Assembly: GCA_020636745.1 (NCBI GenBank)
Contig: JACJXH010000007.1
Span: 186,001 to 250,000, forward strand
DNA from: Lentimicrobiaceae bacterium
Lineage (GTDB): Bacteria; Bacteroidota; Bacteroidia; Bacteroidales; Lentimicrobiaceae
Length of the DNA stretch: 64,000 nt
Direction: 5' to 3'
Below are positions 8,792 through 17,881 of this stretch, piece after piece. A program made the translations under genes and the position numbers. How positions within the stretch are numbered: the first letter of the stretch is position 1; the number at the start of each line of letters is the position of its first letter. The notes below the pieces were generated by a model, which was given only the letters and a program-made list of their open reading frames with translations, was not told the DNA's origin and did no database searches.

Positions 8792-9343
8792 ATGAAAAAC
8801 AAATGGCTATGGGTGCTGCTTTCAGCGCTGATTTACTTTACATTATCTGCTCATGCACAAGAAGTTGCACTTCCTGATTTTCCAATAGATAAAGATACCC
8901 AGTTAATTACTTATCAGGAGGTTGTGCAGGAACCCGGCACAGCTGATGAGTTGTACATCCGCTGTATTGACTGGATTAATAAATCATATAAAAACCCCGC
9001 GGATGTATGCAAGGTGCGCAACCGCGAAAGCCAGGTGATAGAAATCCTTCACCGCATTGAGCTGTTTAATTATGATGGAGATGCCAAACTCAATGCCGGA
9101 ATTGTAAACTATACGCTTAAGCTCGAATTTAAACCCGGCAGGTATCGCTATACAATTACTGACCTTACTCTCAGACAGGCTTCGCGTTACCCTGTTGAGC
9201 GCTGGTTTGATAAAAGCGATAAAATGTATTCGCCTTTATGGGATTCATACCTGGTTCAGATTGATACTTATGTTAAAAATCTGATTAGCGATCTGAAAGC
9301 CGGTATGGCGCCTGTGCCCGAAAAGCAGGAGGTAAAATGGTAG
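8792..9343 (+). CDS. DUF4468 domain protein with signal peptide
   Basis: I choose ATG 8792 (MKNKWLWVLL...) over the longer reading from 8765. This puts a clean signal peptide first, with likely cleavage after the alanine in SAHA-Q. The mature ~160 residues match the DUF4468 pattern: an N-terminal beta region (YQEVVQEPGTADELYIR), a helix with WINKSYKN, and the strands LKLEFKPGRYRYTITDL. DUF4468 proteins are exported Bacteroidota proteins predicted to have a TATA-binding-like fold, with no established activity. The gene converges with the phosphatase gene, whose stop lies 10 bp away. Confidence 0.8.
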   Translation: MKNKWLWVLLSALIYFTLSAHAQEVALPDFPIDKDTQLITYQEVVQEPGTADELYIRCIDWINKSYKNPADVCKVRNRESQVIEILHRIELFNYDGDAKLNAGIVNYTLKLEFKPGRYRYTITDLTLRQASRYPVERWFDKSDKMYSPLWDSYLVQIDTYVKNLISDLKAGMAPVPEKQEVKW

Positions 9344-9352
9344 AGCCGGAAT

Positions 9353-10801
9353 TTACCTGAATTTTATAAAAGCTCTTTTTACACCTGCGTAATTCATCTC
9401 TTTTCTTTCGGTAATCAAATTGATGAGGGCCTGGGCGGTAGTTATATATAATGATTTGCCCGGGTCTTTGTGGTCAAACTGATAACTACTGGCAATATAG
9501 CTGCTCAATCCTGCCACAAATACACGATTCTCGTCGCAGATGCTCCCATCGGGCATGGTTAGTTCCACATCCAGTTTTTGATTGGTTGTGTCAGCTATAA
9601 TTGTATATTGAAGGCCAGATACCTGAAGATCCAGGGTGTTTTCACGTTTATAGGCCGAAAGTATCAATGATTTGATCTCTGCAACTGAAAGGTTGAACTG
9701 AATAATTTCATTTCCGAAAGGATCCAGTTTGTAAATGTCTTTCATGGTAATATTGCCTTTGTTCAGGTTGTCAATTCTTATTCCTCCGTTGTTCTGAAAA
9801 GCAACTTCAAGAGGAGCAATTGCAGTAATACCGTCAGTTATCATACTGCCAAGTTCGTCGTTCCCGTTGATGTCAGCCTTGGCTGTACCAATAACGCGGT
9901 TAAGCTCGGGATTATCATTAAATGCTTCAACTCTTTTGTAAACAGCCGAATCTAACCGAGGATAATCAATCACACTGATAATTTCTCCTTTTTTATTCAC
10001 AACCTTACCATCAACCAGCTGAAGCGTGGTTTTACCAAGGTTTTTGAGATTAGAGCCTGCCTGCATTATCAAAACCCCGTTAAACTCTTTCGGATTGCTC
10101 ACCAGGGTATGGGAATGGCCGCCAAGAATCAAATCTGGCTCGGGGAAAATTGCTGCAAGCTCAATATCTGTTTCATAACCCAGATGCGTCAGCGCAATGA
10201 AAATGTTGCAACTGTCGCGCAACCACCTGTACTCTGTTGCCTTTTTTAACGGATCGCTGAAAATAACACCTGTTACTTTTGTAGGATGGGTGTCTGGTAT
10301 TCCGGATGAATTTACCTGGATAAGTCCCAATACACCAACTTTTAAACCATTTTTTAGTGTAAAAATCTTGTAAGCTGGAGGATTTAATCCTGATGGGTCA
10401 GCAGAACTAATATTTGCACTTAGCATAGGGAAATTGGCTTGTGCAAATCTTTTCCCTTGCGTCTCCTGTCCGTAGTCAAATTCATGATTGCCAATAGCCC
10501 CTGCAGTGAAGTCTATTGAATTCATCAGGTCAATCATTGGAAAGCCCTGGTCGGGATATTGGTCAACAATGGGGTTGCCTGTGAAGTTATCACCGGCAGT
10601 AAAAATCAATACGTTTTCATTTTCTTTCCGGATATCATCTACCAATGCCTGAAACCTGGGGAAATTGTCAATTTTTGCGTGCATATCGTTTACCGATAGA
10701 ACCACAATGGTGGTTGTATCACCTTTGCTTAAGGCAAATGAGTAATGACCCGCAAGTGAAATTAACAGAACAATACCGAATTGTAAAACACGTTTAATCA
10801 T
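9353..10801 (-). CDS. 5'-nucleotidase / UDP-sugar hydrolase-like metallophosphatase
   Basis: The start at 10801 gives 482 residues beginning MIKRVLQFGIVLL, a signal peptide ending near SFA. An N-terminal calcineurin-like metallophosphatase domain follows, with metal-site motifs VNDMH, AGDNF, GNHEF and GGHSHT. The C-terminal 5'-nucleotidase domain (about 295-470) contains FQNNGGIRID and DPFGNEI, the usual substrate-stacking region. Such periplasmic enzymes release phosphate from nucleotides or UDP-sugars. The ATG overlaps the end of the small upstream gene by 8 bp, so the two are probably translated together. The exact substrate cannot be read from sequence. Confidence 0.9.
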   Translation of the reverse strand: MIKRVLQFGIVLLISLAGHYSFALSKGDTTTIVVLSVNDMHAKIDNFPRFQALVDDIRKENENVLIFTAGDNFTGNPIVDQYPDQGFPMIDLMNSIDFTAGAIGNHEFDYGQETQGKRFAQANFPMLSANISSADPSGLNPPAYKIFTLKNGLKVGVLGLIQVNSSGIPDTHPTKVTGVIFSDPLKKATEYRWLRDSCNIFIALTHLGYETDIELAAIFPEPDLILGGHSHTLVSNPKEFNGVLIMQAGSNLKNLGKTTLQLVDGKVVNKKGEIISVIDYPRLDSAVYKRVEAFNDNPELNRVIGTAKADINGNDELGSMITDGITAIAPLEVAFQNNGGIRIDNLNKGNITMKDIYKLDPFGNEIIQFNLSVAEIKSLILSAYKRENTLDLQVSGLQYTIIADTTNQKLDVELTMPDGSICDENRVFVAGLSSYIASSYQFDHKDPGKSLYITTAQALINLITERKEMNYAGVKRAFIKFR

Positions 10802-11012
10802 AAGAAAGTGAATTTGATTTGTCAATGAAATAAAAATGGCTTTGCGCGCTCAGTTCTCCATCAGGCTCAATGATATTGCCATAATTGTCAACAACGATTG
10901 GCAACTCTTCCGGAATTGTTTGGTGAAGAACTCTGTAATAAGATCTGATGGCATCTATTAATTTTGCTCCTTCAAATAATGAAATGGATATATTGTTAAC
11001 AAAAATGACCAT
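10794..11012 (-). CDS. Small beta-grasp-like protein upstream of the nucleotidase
   Basis: This 72-residue protein has no signal peptide. The pattern FVNNISISLFEGAKLIDAIR, then VVDNYGNIIEPDGELS, then YFI resembles the strand-helix-strand order of small ubiquitin-like/beta-grasp proteins and ferredoxin-like folds. It lacks cysteines for an iron-sulfur cluster and lacks the C-terminal GG of ThiS/MoaD, so it is not a sulfur carrier. Its stop codon overlaps the start of the nucleotidase gene, which points to a linked role. I have seen similar small genes near such phosphatases, but I know of no function. The gene looks real because of its ATG start and overlap; the fold is inference. Confidence 0.6.
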   Translation of the reverse strand: MVIFVNNISISLFEGAKLIDAIRSYYRVLHQTIPEELPIVVDNYGNIIEPDGELSAQSHFYFIDKSNSLSYD

Positions 11013-11336
11013 TACTAAATGCTTTTACCTTGTCAATAATACGAAATTTATCTTAATGTTGAGCCAATGGTCAATTAGGTTCTGCCGCTCTTCTCATCGC
11101 CTGTTGTTTTAAACGGCTTTTTAGCCCTTTTTGTTTAAGAAAAAGCTATTGAACATTGAACAAAAACAGGCAAATGAAGTTTATTGCATAGTTTAATCGC
11201 TGCTTACAATTGATTCAGTTATTAAAGGGCGATTCTTTTGTTATCGCCTTTTACAATTTGATAATTTTGCAGCGGAATTAAAAAACATCAGGTTTCTGAG
11301 ATGATAAATGCAGAAGGCTGGTTTAACACTCTGTAA
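11013..11336. other. Divergent intergenic region with the mevalonate operon promoter
   Basis: There is no coding frame. The region separates the nucleotidase pair (leftward) from the mevalonate genes (rightward). The promoter at 11237-11269 is the only feature I can support. Confidence 0.5.
11237..11269 (+). promoter_or_regulatory. Bacteroidota-type promoter of the mevalonate operon
   Basis: TTTG (11237-11240) and TAATTTTG (11262-11269) are separated by 21 bp, matching the -33/-7 arrangement of the phylum's primary sigma factor. The leader to ATG 11337 would be about 60 nt. Confidence 0.65.
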
Positions 11337-12668
11337 ATGAATAAAATAAAAATATTGTCAGGGTTTTCCAAACTCTCTAAAAACAAGAAACTCGAGCTTA
11401 TAGCAAGTGGGTCGCCCAATCCTGCAGAAGTTATAGCACAGCTTAAGTCTTTTTGGCATTCTGATCCTAAAGTGCAGAAATTGTTTGATGAGTTCAGTGA
11501 AAATACACTTACAAATTACTATTTCCCATATGGTTTGGCACCTAATGTATTGCTGAACGGAAAGATGTATATGGTTCCGATGGTGATTGAAGAAAGCTCG
11601 GTTATAGCTGCAGCGTCGAACAGTGCCAAATACTGGGCAGGAAAAGGCGGATTTCACAGCGAGGTTATTTCGGTTACCAAAATTGGGCAGGTGCACTTTA
11701 ACTGGTCGGGCAATTTTGCTGAATTAAAAAATATGTTTCCCCAATTGCGAAAGTTGTTGCTTGATCGCACTGCTGCAATTACCGCCAATATGGAAGCCCG
11801 TGGAGGAGGTGTTTTAAGTATGGAGCTGGTCGATATGACCCACGAACTTAAAGATTACTATCAGTTATTGGTAAAGTTTGATACCCGTGATTCAATGGGC
11901 GCTAATTTTATTAATTCCTGTCTCGAAGAGTATGCCGCCGGAATAAGGGAGTTTGTCAATGAAACCGCATATTTCAGCCGAAAGGATTTGAAAATCATTA
12001 TGTCTATCCTGTCAAACTATACCCCTGAGTGTTTGGTAAAAACCTGGGTTGAATGCGATGTGGCAGATCTTTCTGATATAAGTGAGGAGTTGAGCGGGGA
12101 GGAATTTGCCTGGAAATTTGAGCAGGCCGTAAAAATTGCACACATTGATGTTTACAGGGCAACCACACATAATAAGGGAATTTTCAATGGAATAGATTCT
12201 GTTGTTCTGGCTACCGGAAATGATTTCAGAGCCATTGAGGCCTGTGGTCATGCCTGGGCAGCACGCAGCGGAAAATACCGAAGCCTGACTGATGTAAAAG
12301 TAGAAAACGGAAGGTTTCATTATAGCCTCACAGTTCCTATTGCCATTGGAACAGTTGGGGGCTTAACCTCTTTGCATCCAATGGCGCGGTTTTCGTTAAA
12401 TTTGCTGGGAAATCCACAGGCACCTGAGCTTATGCAGATTGCTGCTGCTATTGGGTTGGCCAACAATTTCGGAGCTATAAGGTCATTAACAACCAAGGGG
12501 ATTCAGGTGGGACATATGAAAATGCATTTGCTGAACATTCTGAATGTCTTTAATGCCAGCGAATCGGAAAAAAACGGGGCTGTGGAATATTTTAAACATC
12601 ATAAGGTAACACACAATGCTGTAGCAGCTTACATTCAGGCTGGCAGAATTGCACAGGCCAATAATTAA
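11337..12668 (+). CDS. mvaA: Hydroxymethylglutaryl-CoA reductase, class II
   Basis: This 443-residue protein converts HMG-CoA to mevalonate. The active-site elements of the class are present and correctly spaced: Glu in EESSVIAAAS (85-94), Lys280 in THNKGI, Asp296 in GNDFRA, His393 in VGHMKMH. The cofactor helix reads DSMGANFIN (185-193) and GTVGGLTSLHP lies at 338-348. The short N-terminus without membrane segments marks the soluble bacterial class II form. Mevalonate synthesis rather than breakdown is inferred because mevalonate kinase, a second GHMP kinase and the decarboxylase follow in the same operon. HMG-CoA synthase is not in the window. Confidence 0.95.
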   Translation: MNKIKILSGFSKLSKNKKLELIASGSPNPAEVIAQLKSFWHSDPKVQKLFDEFSENTLTNYYFPYGLAPNVLLNGKMYMVPMVIEESSVIAAASNSAKYWAGKGGFHSEVISVTKIGQVHFNWSGNFAELKNMFPQLRKLLLDRTAAITANMEARGGGVLSMELVDMTHELKDYYQLLVKFDTRDSMGANFINSCLEEYAAGIREFVNETAYFSRKDLKIIMSILSNYTPECLVKTWVECDVADLSDISEELSGEEFAWKFEQAVKIAHIDVYRATTHNKGIFNGIDSVVLATGNDFRAIEACGHAWAARSGKYRSLTDVKVENGRFHYSLTVPIAIGTVGGLTSLHPMARFSLNLLGNPQAPELMQIAAAIGLANNFGAIRSLTTKGIQVGHMKMHLLNILNVFNASESEKNGAVEYFKHHKVTHNAVAAYIQAGRIAQANN

Positions 12669-12678
12669 TTTTTTGTTG

Positions 12679-13599
12679 ATGTACCGTTTTCGTGCCAATG
12701 GCAAAGTGTTGATTTCAGGTGAATATCTGGTTTTAATAGGAGCCAGGGCGTTGGCAGTGCCTCTGCAATCAGGGCAGACGCTTGAATGTTCTGTTGGTAC
12801 TAAACCGGGAATATTGCACTGGTCAGCCTTTGATTTGTCGGGTTTGTGGTTTGAGGGACATTTTAATATTTCAGATTTTTCTTTTGAAAATTGTACAGAT
12901 CGGGATGTGGCTCAACGGCTTCAGTTGCTTTTAACTGAAGTGCGTGCTCTTAATCCTGATTTTTTGCGTGATGAGTTGTCGCTGCGCGTAAATACCAGGC
13001 TTGAATTCGACCGTCATTGGGGTTTTGGCAGTAGTTCAACACTTATTTCATTGGTTTCGCAATGGGCTGGCATTGATGCCATGCAGTTGCATAGAAAAGT
13101 TTCGGGTGGCTCAGGATATGATGTAGCTTGTGCCAATGCTTCTTCTCCTTTGCTTTTTCAAATTTGTGAGGGCGAAGTTCATATTAGCCCGGTCAGGTTT
13201 GGCAGCGCCTTTAGTCAGCACCTCTTTCTGGTCTATCTTGGGCAAAAACAGAATTCTGATAAAGAAGTTGCGGCGTTTAAAGGAAGAATCCATAATTTTA
13301 CATCGCAGGTTGAACATATATCCCGAATATCGGATCAAATGGCCTCAGCTGAGCGTGTCGAAGTAATTATTGAATTAATGAATCAGCATGAGTCAATTAT
13401 GGAGGCAGTTCTTGAGAAAACCGCTGTAAAAAAAAGGCTGTTTTCTGATTTTCAAGGAGCTGTTAAGTCATTGGGGGCCTGGGGCGGGGATTTTGTTCTT
13501 GTTGCTTCAGTACAGAATGAAACATATGTACGTAATTATTTCACGGAGAAAGGACTTGATGTAATATTCTCCTATAACCAAATAGCACTGCTAACCTGA
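12679..13599 (+). CDS. GYDIA-family GHMP kinase, probable phosphomevalonate kinase
   Basis: The ATG at 12679 gives 306 residues; a reading from 12649 would overlap the reductase gene and lacks support. GHMP kinase motifs are visible: the N-terminal GKVLISGEYLVL (8-19), the phosphate loop GFGSSS (115-120) and the family signature GGSGYDVA (143-150). It lies between the reductase and the decarboxylase genes, and the operon also has a separate mevalonate kinase. By elimination it should be the phosphomevalonate kinase step. That is inference from pathway completeness. The family itself is recognised by its GYDIA motif. Confidence 0.85.
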   Translation: MYRFRANGKVLISGEYLVLIGARALAVPLQSGQTLECSVGTKPGILHWSAFDLSGLWFEGHFNISDFSFENCTDRDVAQRLQLLLTEVRALNPDFLRDELSLRVNTRLEFDRHWGFGSSSTLISLVSQWAGIDAMQLHRKVSGGSGYDVACANASSPLLFQICEGEVHISPVRFGSAFSQHLFLVYLGQKQNSDKEVAAFKGRIHNFTSQVEHISRISDQMASAERVEVIIELMNQHESIMEAVLEKTAVKKRLFSDFQGAVKSLGAWGGDFVLVASVQNETYVRNYFTEKGLDVIFSYNQIALLT

Positions 13600-13633
13600 A
13601 TGAATAGGTGTACAGTTGGATAAATCCGGAAAA

Positions 13634-14707
13634 ATGTCAGGCTTCAACGAACTTTTGTTAAATGGTGTATCTTCCTGCTGGAAGAGTCCTTCGAATATTG
13701 CACTTGTGAAATACTGGGGCAAAAGAGGCAATCAGATTCCTGCCAACGCTTCCATTAGTATTACGCTTAGCGAAGCTTACACCATAACAAAGGTTAAAGC
13801 AAAGCCAGCTGCGAAACCGGGTAATGGCCCTGAAGTCTTATTCTGGTTTGAAGGGGAGCACAATTCGTTATTCTCAGCCAAAATAGAGAATTTCCTGAAA
13901 GATATTTTGCCTTTTATGCCATTTCTCGATCAGGTTTCACTTGAGATTGAAAGCGGCAATAATTTTCCTCATTCGGCCGGTATTGCGTCTTCTGCTTCAG
14001 GCATGAGCGCACTGGCTGTTTGCCTTTGCTCAATTGAAAATCAACTGCTTCAGCAACCAGTTGATGAAAATGAGTTTAAAAGGAAAGTTTCCTTTATCTC
14101 CCGTATTGGCTCTGGCAGTGCTTGTCGGTCGGTTTTTGGTCAATATGCTGTATGGGGAAAACATCAGGACGTGGAAGACTCGGCAGATGAATATGCAGTT
14201 TCCCTCGGCTTTGAACCTCATGATAGCATGAAAAATATTCATGATACTATTTTTATTGTTGACCCCACTGCCAAAAAAGTGTCGAGCAGAGTTGGTCATA
14301 ACCTGATGAACGGCCATGTGTTTGCAGAGGCCCGCTATGAACAGGCTAAAATGAACATGTCGCAAATACTGAAGGCCATCCGCACAGGTGATTGGGATTT
14401 GTTTGCGGCCATTACTGAAAATGAAGCCCTGAGTTTGCATGCCATGATGATGAGTTCGTCTCCCGGATATGTACTTATGCATCCTAATTCGCTCATAATC
14501 ATTGATAAAATAATAAACTTCAGAAAACAAACCGGTGCAAAGCTTTGTTTTACCCTGGATGCCGGACCCAATATACATTTGTTGTATCCTCATCAGGAAA
14601 TGGCCATCCTAAGACCTCTTGTTTCTGAATTGAAGGATTTTTGTTATAACAATTCGGTCATTGAAGATATGATGGGAAGCGGACCGGCCAAATTAAATTG
14701 CAGATAA
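13634..14707 (+). CDS. mvaD: Diphosphomevalonate decarboxylase
   Basis: This enzyme converts mevalonate 5-diphosphate to isopentenyl diphosphate with ATP. Signature segments are SPSNIALVKYWGKR near the N-terminus, FPHSAGIASSASGMSAL (GHMP phosphate loop), and SRIGSGSACRSVFG; the near-C-terminal LDAGPNIHLL also fits. I take ATG 13634 (357 residues) as the start. An in-frame TTG at 13616 would add six residues and cannot be excluded. The stop is one base before the start of the mevalonate kinase gene, so the two are tightly coupled. Confidence 0.95.
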   Translation: MSGFNELLLNGVSSCWKSPSNIALVKYWGKRGNQIPANASISITLSEAYTITKVKAKPAAKPGNGPEVLFWFEGEHNSLFSAKIENFLKDILPFMPFLDQVSLEIESGNNFPHSAGIASSASGMSALAVCLCSIENQLLQQPVDENEFKRKVSFISRIGSGSACRSVFGQYAVWGKHQDVEDSADEYAVSLGFEPHDSMKNIHDTIFIVDPTAKKVSSRVGHNLMNGHVFAEARYEQAKMNMSQILKAIRTGDWDLFAAITENEALSLHAMMMSSSPGYVLMHPNSLIIIDKIINFRKQTGAKLCFTLDAGPNIHLLYPHQEMAILRPLVSELKDFCYNNSVIEDMMGSGPAKLNCR

Positions 14708-14708
14708 T

Positions 14709-15686
14709 ATGAAACACACTTCCGGGACTTTTTATGCAAAGATCCTGCTTTTTGGTGAATATAGCATTTTGTGTGACTCTATGGGGTTAACAATCCCTTA
14801 CACGCATTTTAAAGGAGAGTTGAGTTTTATCAAGGATGATAAATATACCGATTACGACTTTGCCGTTAGTTCAAATAAATTGCTCCGCGAATATTCAGTT
14901 TATATCAGGGGCCTCAAGGATAGTGGAACTTTATTATGCAATTTTAATATTGACGCTTTTGAGCACGATATTAATCATAGCCTTTATTTCGAATCATCTA
15001 TTCCCCAGGGGTATGGAGTTGGTAGCTCAGGAGCACTTGTGGCCGCCCTGTATGAAAAATATGTTGAAGGCCATGTGTCAGGTGCCAAAAGGCTAACAAA
15101 GCCTGAAATCCTGGAGCTGAAAGATGTTTTTTCTCAGCTGGAGTCTTATTTTCACGGAACGAGCTCAGGTATGGATCCGCTTAACTGCTACGTAAAGCAT
15201 CCATTGCTGATTCATAATAAACGTGATATCTGCATGGTAGGTATTCCAAGGAATAAACATGACAAAAAAGGAGCCATCTTCTTAATTAACACCGGAAGCC
15301 CCGGGAAAACCGGTCCACTGGTAAATCTGTTTCTCGACAAGTGTAAGATTGATGACTTCATGACCCGTGTGCGCGAAGAAATGATTCCGCTGAATGATGC
15401 CTGTATCAAAAGTTTAATTAAAGGAGAAACCCTTAAATTTTTCTCTACACTTAAACAGCTTTCGGGTTTCTTATATGATAATCTGGCTCCGATGATTCCG
15501 GAAACATTTAAAAAAATATGGAGGTACGGTCTTGAAACACAGTCGTTTTACCTGAAATTGTGTGGTTCGGGAGGCGGTGGATTCTTGTTGGGGTTTACCG
15601 ACGATTTTGATAAGGCCAAGAAAGAACTTCATGACCTGGATGTAGATATTATTCCGGTTTATAAAAGCTTTAACGAAGCTGAATAA
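14709..15686 (+). CDS. mvk: Mevalonate kinase
   Basis: This 325-residue GHMP kinase begins with the family's AKILLFGEYSIL motif, has the phosphate loop PQGYGVGSSGALVAA, and ends with a CGSGGGGFLLGF motif 3. The segment FHGTSSGMDPLNCY carries the catalytic region of mevalonate kinases. It phosphorylates mevalonate in the first kinase step of the pathway. It starts one base after mvaD and is the last gene of the operon. I do not see a convincing terminator hairpin after it. Galactokinase and homoserine kinase are the main alternatives, but context rules strongly for mevalonate kinase. Confidence 0.9.
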   Translation: MKHTSGTFYAKILLFGEYSILCDSMGLTIPYTHFKGELSFIKDDKYTDYDFAVSSNKLLREYSVYIRGLKDSGTLLCNFNIDAFEHDINHSLYFESSIPQGYGVGSSGALVAALYEKYVEGHVSGAKRLTKPEILELKDVFSQLESYFHGTSSGMDPLNCYVKHPLLIHNKRDICMVGIPRNKHDKKGAIFLINTGSPGKTGPLVNLFLDKCKIDDFMTRVREEMIPLNDACIKSLIKGETLKFFSTLKQLSGFLYDNLAPMIPETFKKIWRYGLETQSFYLKLCGSGGGGFLLGFTDDFDKAKKELHDLDVDIIPVYKSFNEAE

Positions 15687-15800
15687 TTTTTTTTTCTGAT
15701 TTTATTGTATTGGAGGGGTCAACTTCCCGAATGCGGGGATTTACCTTCATTGGTGCGGGCTTTTTGTTTTCCTGCTTTTTTAAATATGTCTTTTTAACAC

Positions 15801-15808
15801 TATATTTG
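15801..15808 (+). promoter_or_regulatory. Putative -7 element of the adenine deaminase gene
   Basis: TATATTTG is an exact TAnnTTTG match 20 bp before the start codon. No TTG is found at standard spacing, so only this half is supported. Confidence 0.4.
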
Positions 15809-15827
15809 CTTGTAAAATTTATAAATT

Positions 15828-17468
15828 ATGGCAACAGAAATAACAAAGCTTATTGTTCAGGGTAAAATAGTGGATGTTTTAAACGGTGAAATATTTTCGG
15901 GTTCGGTTGAAGTTTCTGATGGCCGGATTATAAATATTGTTAGAGATGAAAAGGCAGAAGGTCCATTTATTCTGCCTGGTTTGATTGATGCTCATGTGCA
16001 TATCGAGAGCTCCATGTTGCTGCCTTCTGAGTTTGCCCGTCTGGCTGTTGTGCACGGGACCATTGCTACTGTTTCAGACCCCCATGAAATTGCCAATGTT
16101 TTAGGTATGAAAGGGGTGCGTTTTATGATTGAAAATGGAAGAAAAGTTCCTTTTAAGTTTTTCTTTGGTGCTCCATCTTGCGTGCCCGCTACACCTTTTG
16201 AAACATCAGGCGCATCACTGGGTCCGGCCGAAGTTGATGAAATGCTTTCCTGGCCTGAAATCAGCTACCTTTCTGAGATGATGAATTTTCCCGGTGTGCT
16301 TAATGGCAATCCGGAAGTGTTGGCAAAGCTCGCTTCTGCCCAAAAATATGGAAAACCTGTTGACGGTCATGCGCCGGGTGTTGATGGCGACAATGCACGA
16401 GCCTATGCTGCAGCCGGCATTTCAACGGATCATGAGTGCTTTACTACCGAAGAAGCCATCGATAAGATGGATGCCGGCATGAAAGTGTTAATCAGAGAAG
16501 GAAGTGCAGCCCGTAATTTTGATGAACTTATTTCGCTTATAAAAGATTATCCGGAGATGATCATGTTTTGCTCCGACGATAAACATCCTGATGATTTGGT
16601 GAATGGCCACATTAATTTGTTGGTTAAGCGGGCGATTGGTGCCGGCTATAATTTGATGGATGTGCTCAGAGCCTGTACGCTTAACCCCGTGAAACATTAT
16701 AATTTGAACATCGGGTTGCTCCAAAAAGGCGATCCCTCTGATTTTATTCTGGTTGATAATCTGAGCGATTTTAATATTCTTAAAACTTATATCAATGGTC
16801 AGTTAGTGGCAGAGAATGGTCATTCGTTGCTGCAGTGGATGGATGAAGATACACCCAATGTTTTTAATGCTAAAAATATAACGGCGGCCGATTTGGCTGT
16901 GCCAGCCTTGGGTGATGCTTTAAAAGTGCAACATGCACTTGAAGGTCAGCTTATTACCATGCTGAAGTTGGAAAGGGCTAGGGTGGTGAACGGTTTGGCT
17001 GTTTCAGATACCAGTCGCGATATTCTTAAAATGATGGTGATGAATCGCTATGCCCCGGCTTCACCAGCCATTGATTTTGTAAGTGGTTTCGGGTTGAAAC
17101 GGGGAGCTATTGCCTCAACAGTAGCGCATGATAGCCACAATATCATTGCCGTAGGTGTTGATGATGAGTCTATGGCACGTGCAGTTAATCTGGTTATTAA
17201 AGCTAAAGGAGGAATTTCGGCAGTTGATGGTGATAAAGAGATGATTCTTGAACTTCCGGTTGCCGGACTTATGTCGCAGAAAGATGGATATTCAGTCGCA
17301 AACCTTTATAGTCAGATCAATGAAATGGTTATGCAGACTGGTTCTTCGCTCAAAGCCCCGTTTATGACCCTTTCCTTTATGGCTTTGCTGGTGATTCCGG
17401 CTATCAAACTTAGTGATAGGGGAATATTTGATGGTAATTCCTTCAGTTTTACCTCTTTATTTGAATAA
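15828..17468 (+). CDS. ade: Adenine deaminase
   Basis: This 546-residue amidohydrolase turns adenine into hypoxanthine and ammonia in purine salvage. The metal-binding motifs of the family are visible: DAHVHIESS after PGLI, the SDPHEIANV segment, GHAPG, and the aspartate in CSDDKHPDDL. The C-terminal domain (VAHDSHNI...) with the Ade-specific second half is complete. It has a leader-less N-terminus and is cytoplasmic. It stands alone between the mevalonate operon and an ArsR gene; no link to either is apparent. Confidence 0.95.
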   Translation: MATEITKLIVQGKIVDVLNGEIFSGSVEVSDGRIINIVRDEKAEGPFILPGLIDAHVHIESSMLLPSEFARLAVVHGTIATVSDPHEIANVLGMKGVRFMIENGRKVPFKFFFGAPSCVPATPFETSGASLGPAEVDEMLSWPEISYLSEMMNFPGVLNGNPEVLAKLASAQKYGKPVDGHAPGVDGDNARAYAAAGISTDHECFTTEEAIDKMDAGMKVLIREGSAARNFDELISLIKDYPEMIMFCSDDKHPDDLVNGHINLLVKRAIGAGYNLMDVLRACTLNPVKHYNLNIGLLQKGDPSDFILVDNLSDFNILKTYINGQLVAENGHSLLQWMDEDTPNVFNAKNITAADLAVPALGDALKVQHALEGQLITMLKLERARVVNGLAVSDTSRDILKMMVMNRYAPASPAIDFVSGFGLKRGAIASTVAHDSHNIIAVGVDDESMARAVNLVIKAKGGISAVDGDKEMILELPVAGLMSQKDGYSVANLYSQINEMVMQTGSSLKAPFMTLSFMALLVIPAIKLSDRGIFDGNSFSFTSLFE

Positions 17469-17515
17469 AATAAATTACATACGTAACATATACTATTAAT
17501 TAAGAATTTATTATG

Positions 17516-17523
17516 TAACTTTG
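17516..17523 (+). promoter_or_regulatory. Putative -7 element upstream of the ArsR-family gene
   Basis: TAACTTTG fits TAnnTTTG and lies 25 bp before the ATG. The AT-rich stretch just upstream could hold an operator, but I could not find a clear long palindrome. Confidence 0.4.
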
Positions 17524-17548
17524 TGAAAAATTTTAAACACATCGCGTC

Positions 17549-17848
17549 ATGGCAAAAGAAATCGTCTTAGACATTGTAAAACTAGAGGCTGCCGCCAGTA
17601 AGTTGCGCGCTATTGCCCACCCAATGCGGATTGCAATTATTGATCTTCTGAATGAGAAAAAGAAACTGAGCGTAACTGAAATATATGAATATTTGCGTAT
17701 TGAACAGGCTGCTGCTTCTCATCATCTCAATATTCTGAAAAGTAAAGGAATATTAGCGTCCAAAAGAGAAGGAAAACAAATTCATTATTCTGTCAGAACA
17801 AGCTCAATTACTGAGATTATTCAGTGTATTGATAAATGTAATGGCTGA
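17549..17848 (+). CDS. ArsR/SmtB-family winged-helix regulator
   Basis: This 99-residue protein is nearly all winged helix. HPMRIAIIDLLNEKKKLSVTE leads into helix-turn-helix residues EQAAASHHLNILKSKGIL, then the wing KREGKQIHYSV. Such dimers repress by binding operator DNA and release on a metal or redox signal. The classical metal-binding ELCVCDL of ArsR is absent. Two cysteines near the C-terminus (CIDKC, four residues apart) could form a sensing site, but this is speculative. No neighbouring gene is an obvious target; the next gene reads on the other strand. Confidence 0.9.
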   Translation: MAKEIVLDIVKLEAAASKLRAIAHPMRIAIIDLLNEKKKLSVTEIYEYLRIEQAAASHHLNILKSKGILASKREGKQIHYSVRTSSITEIIQCIDKCNG

Positions 17849-17881
17849 TAATTAAGTATTTGCAATTTTACATTGTAAAAA

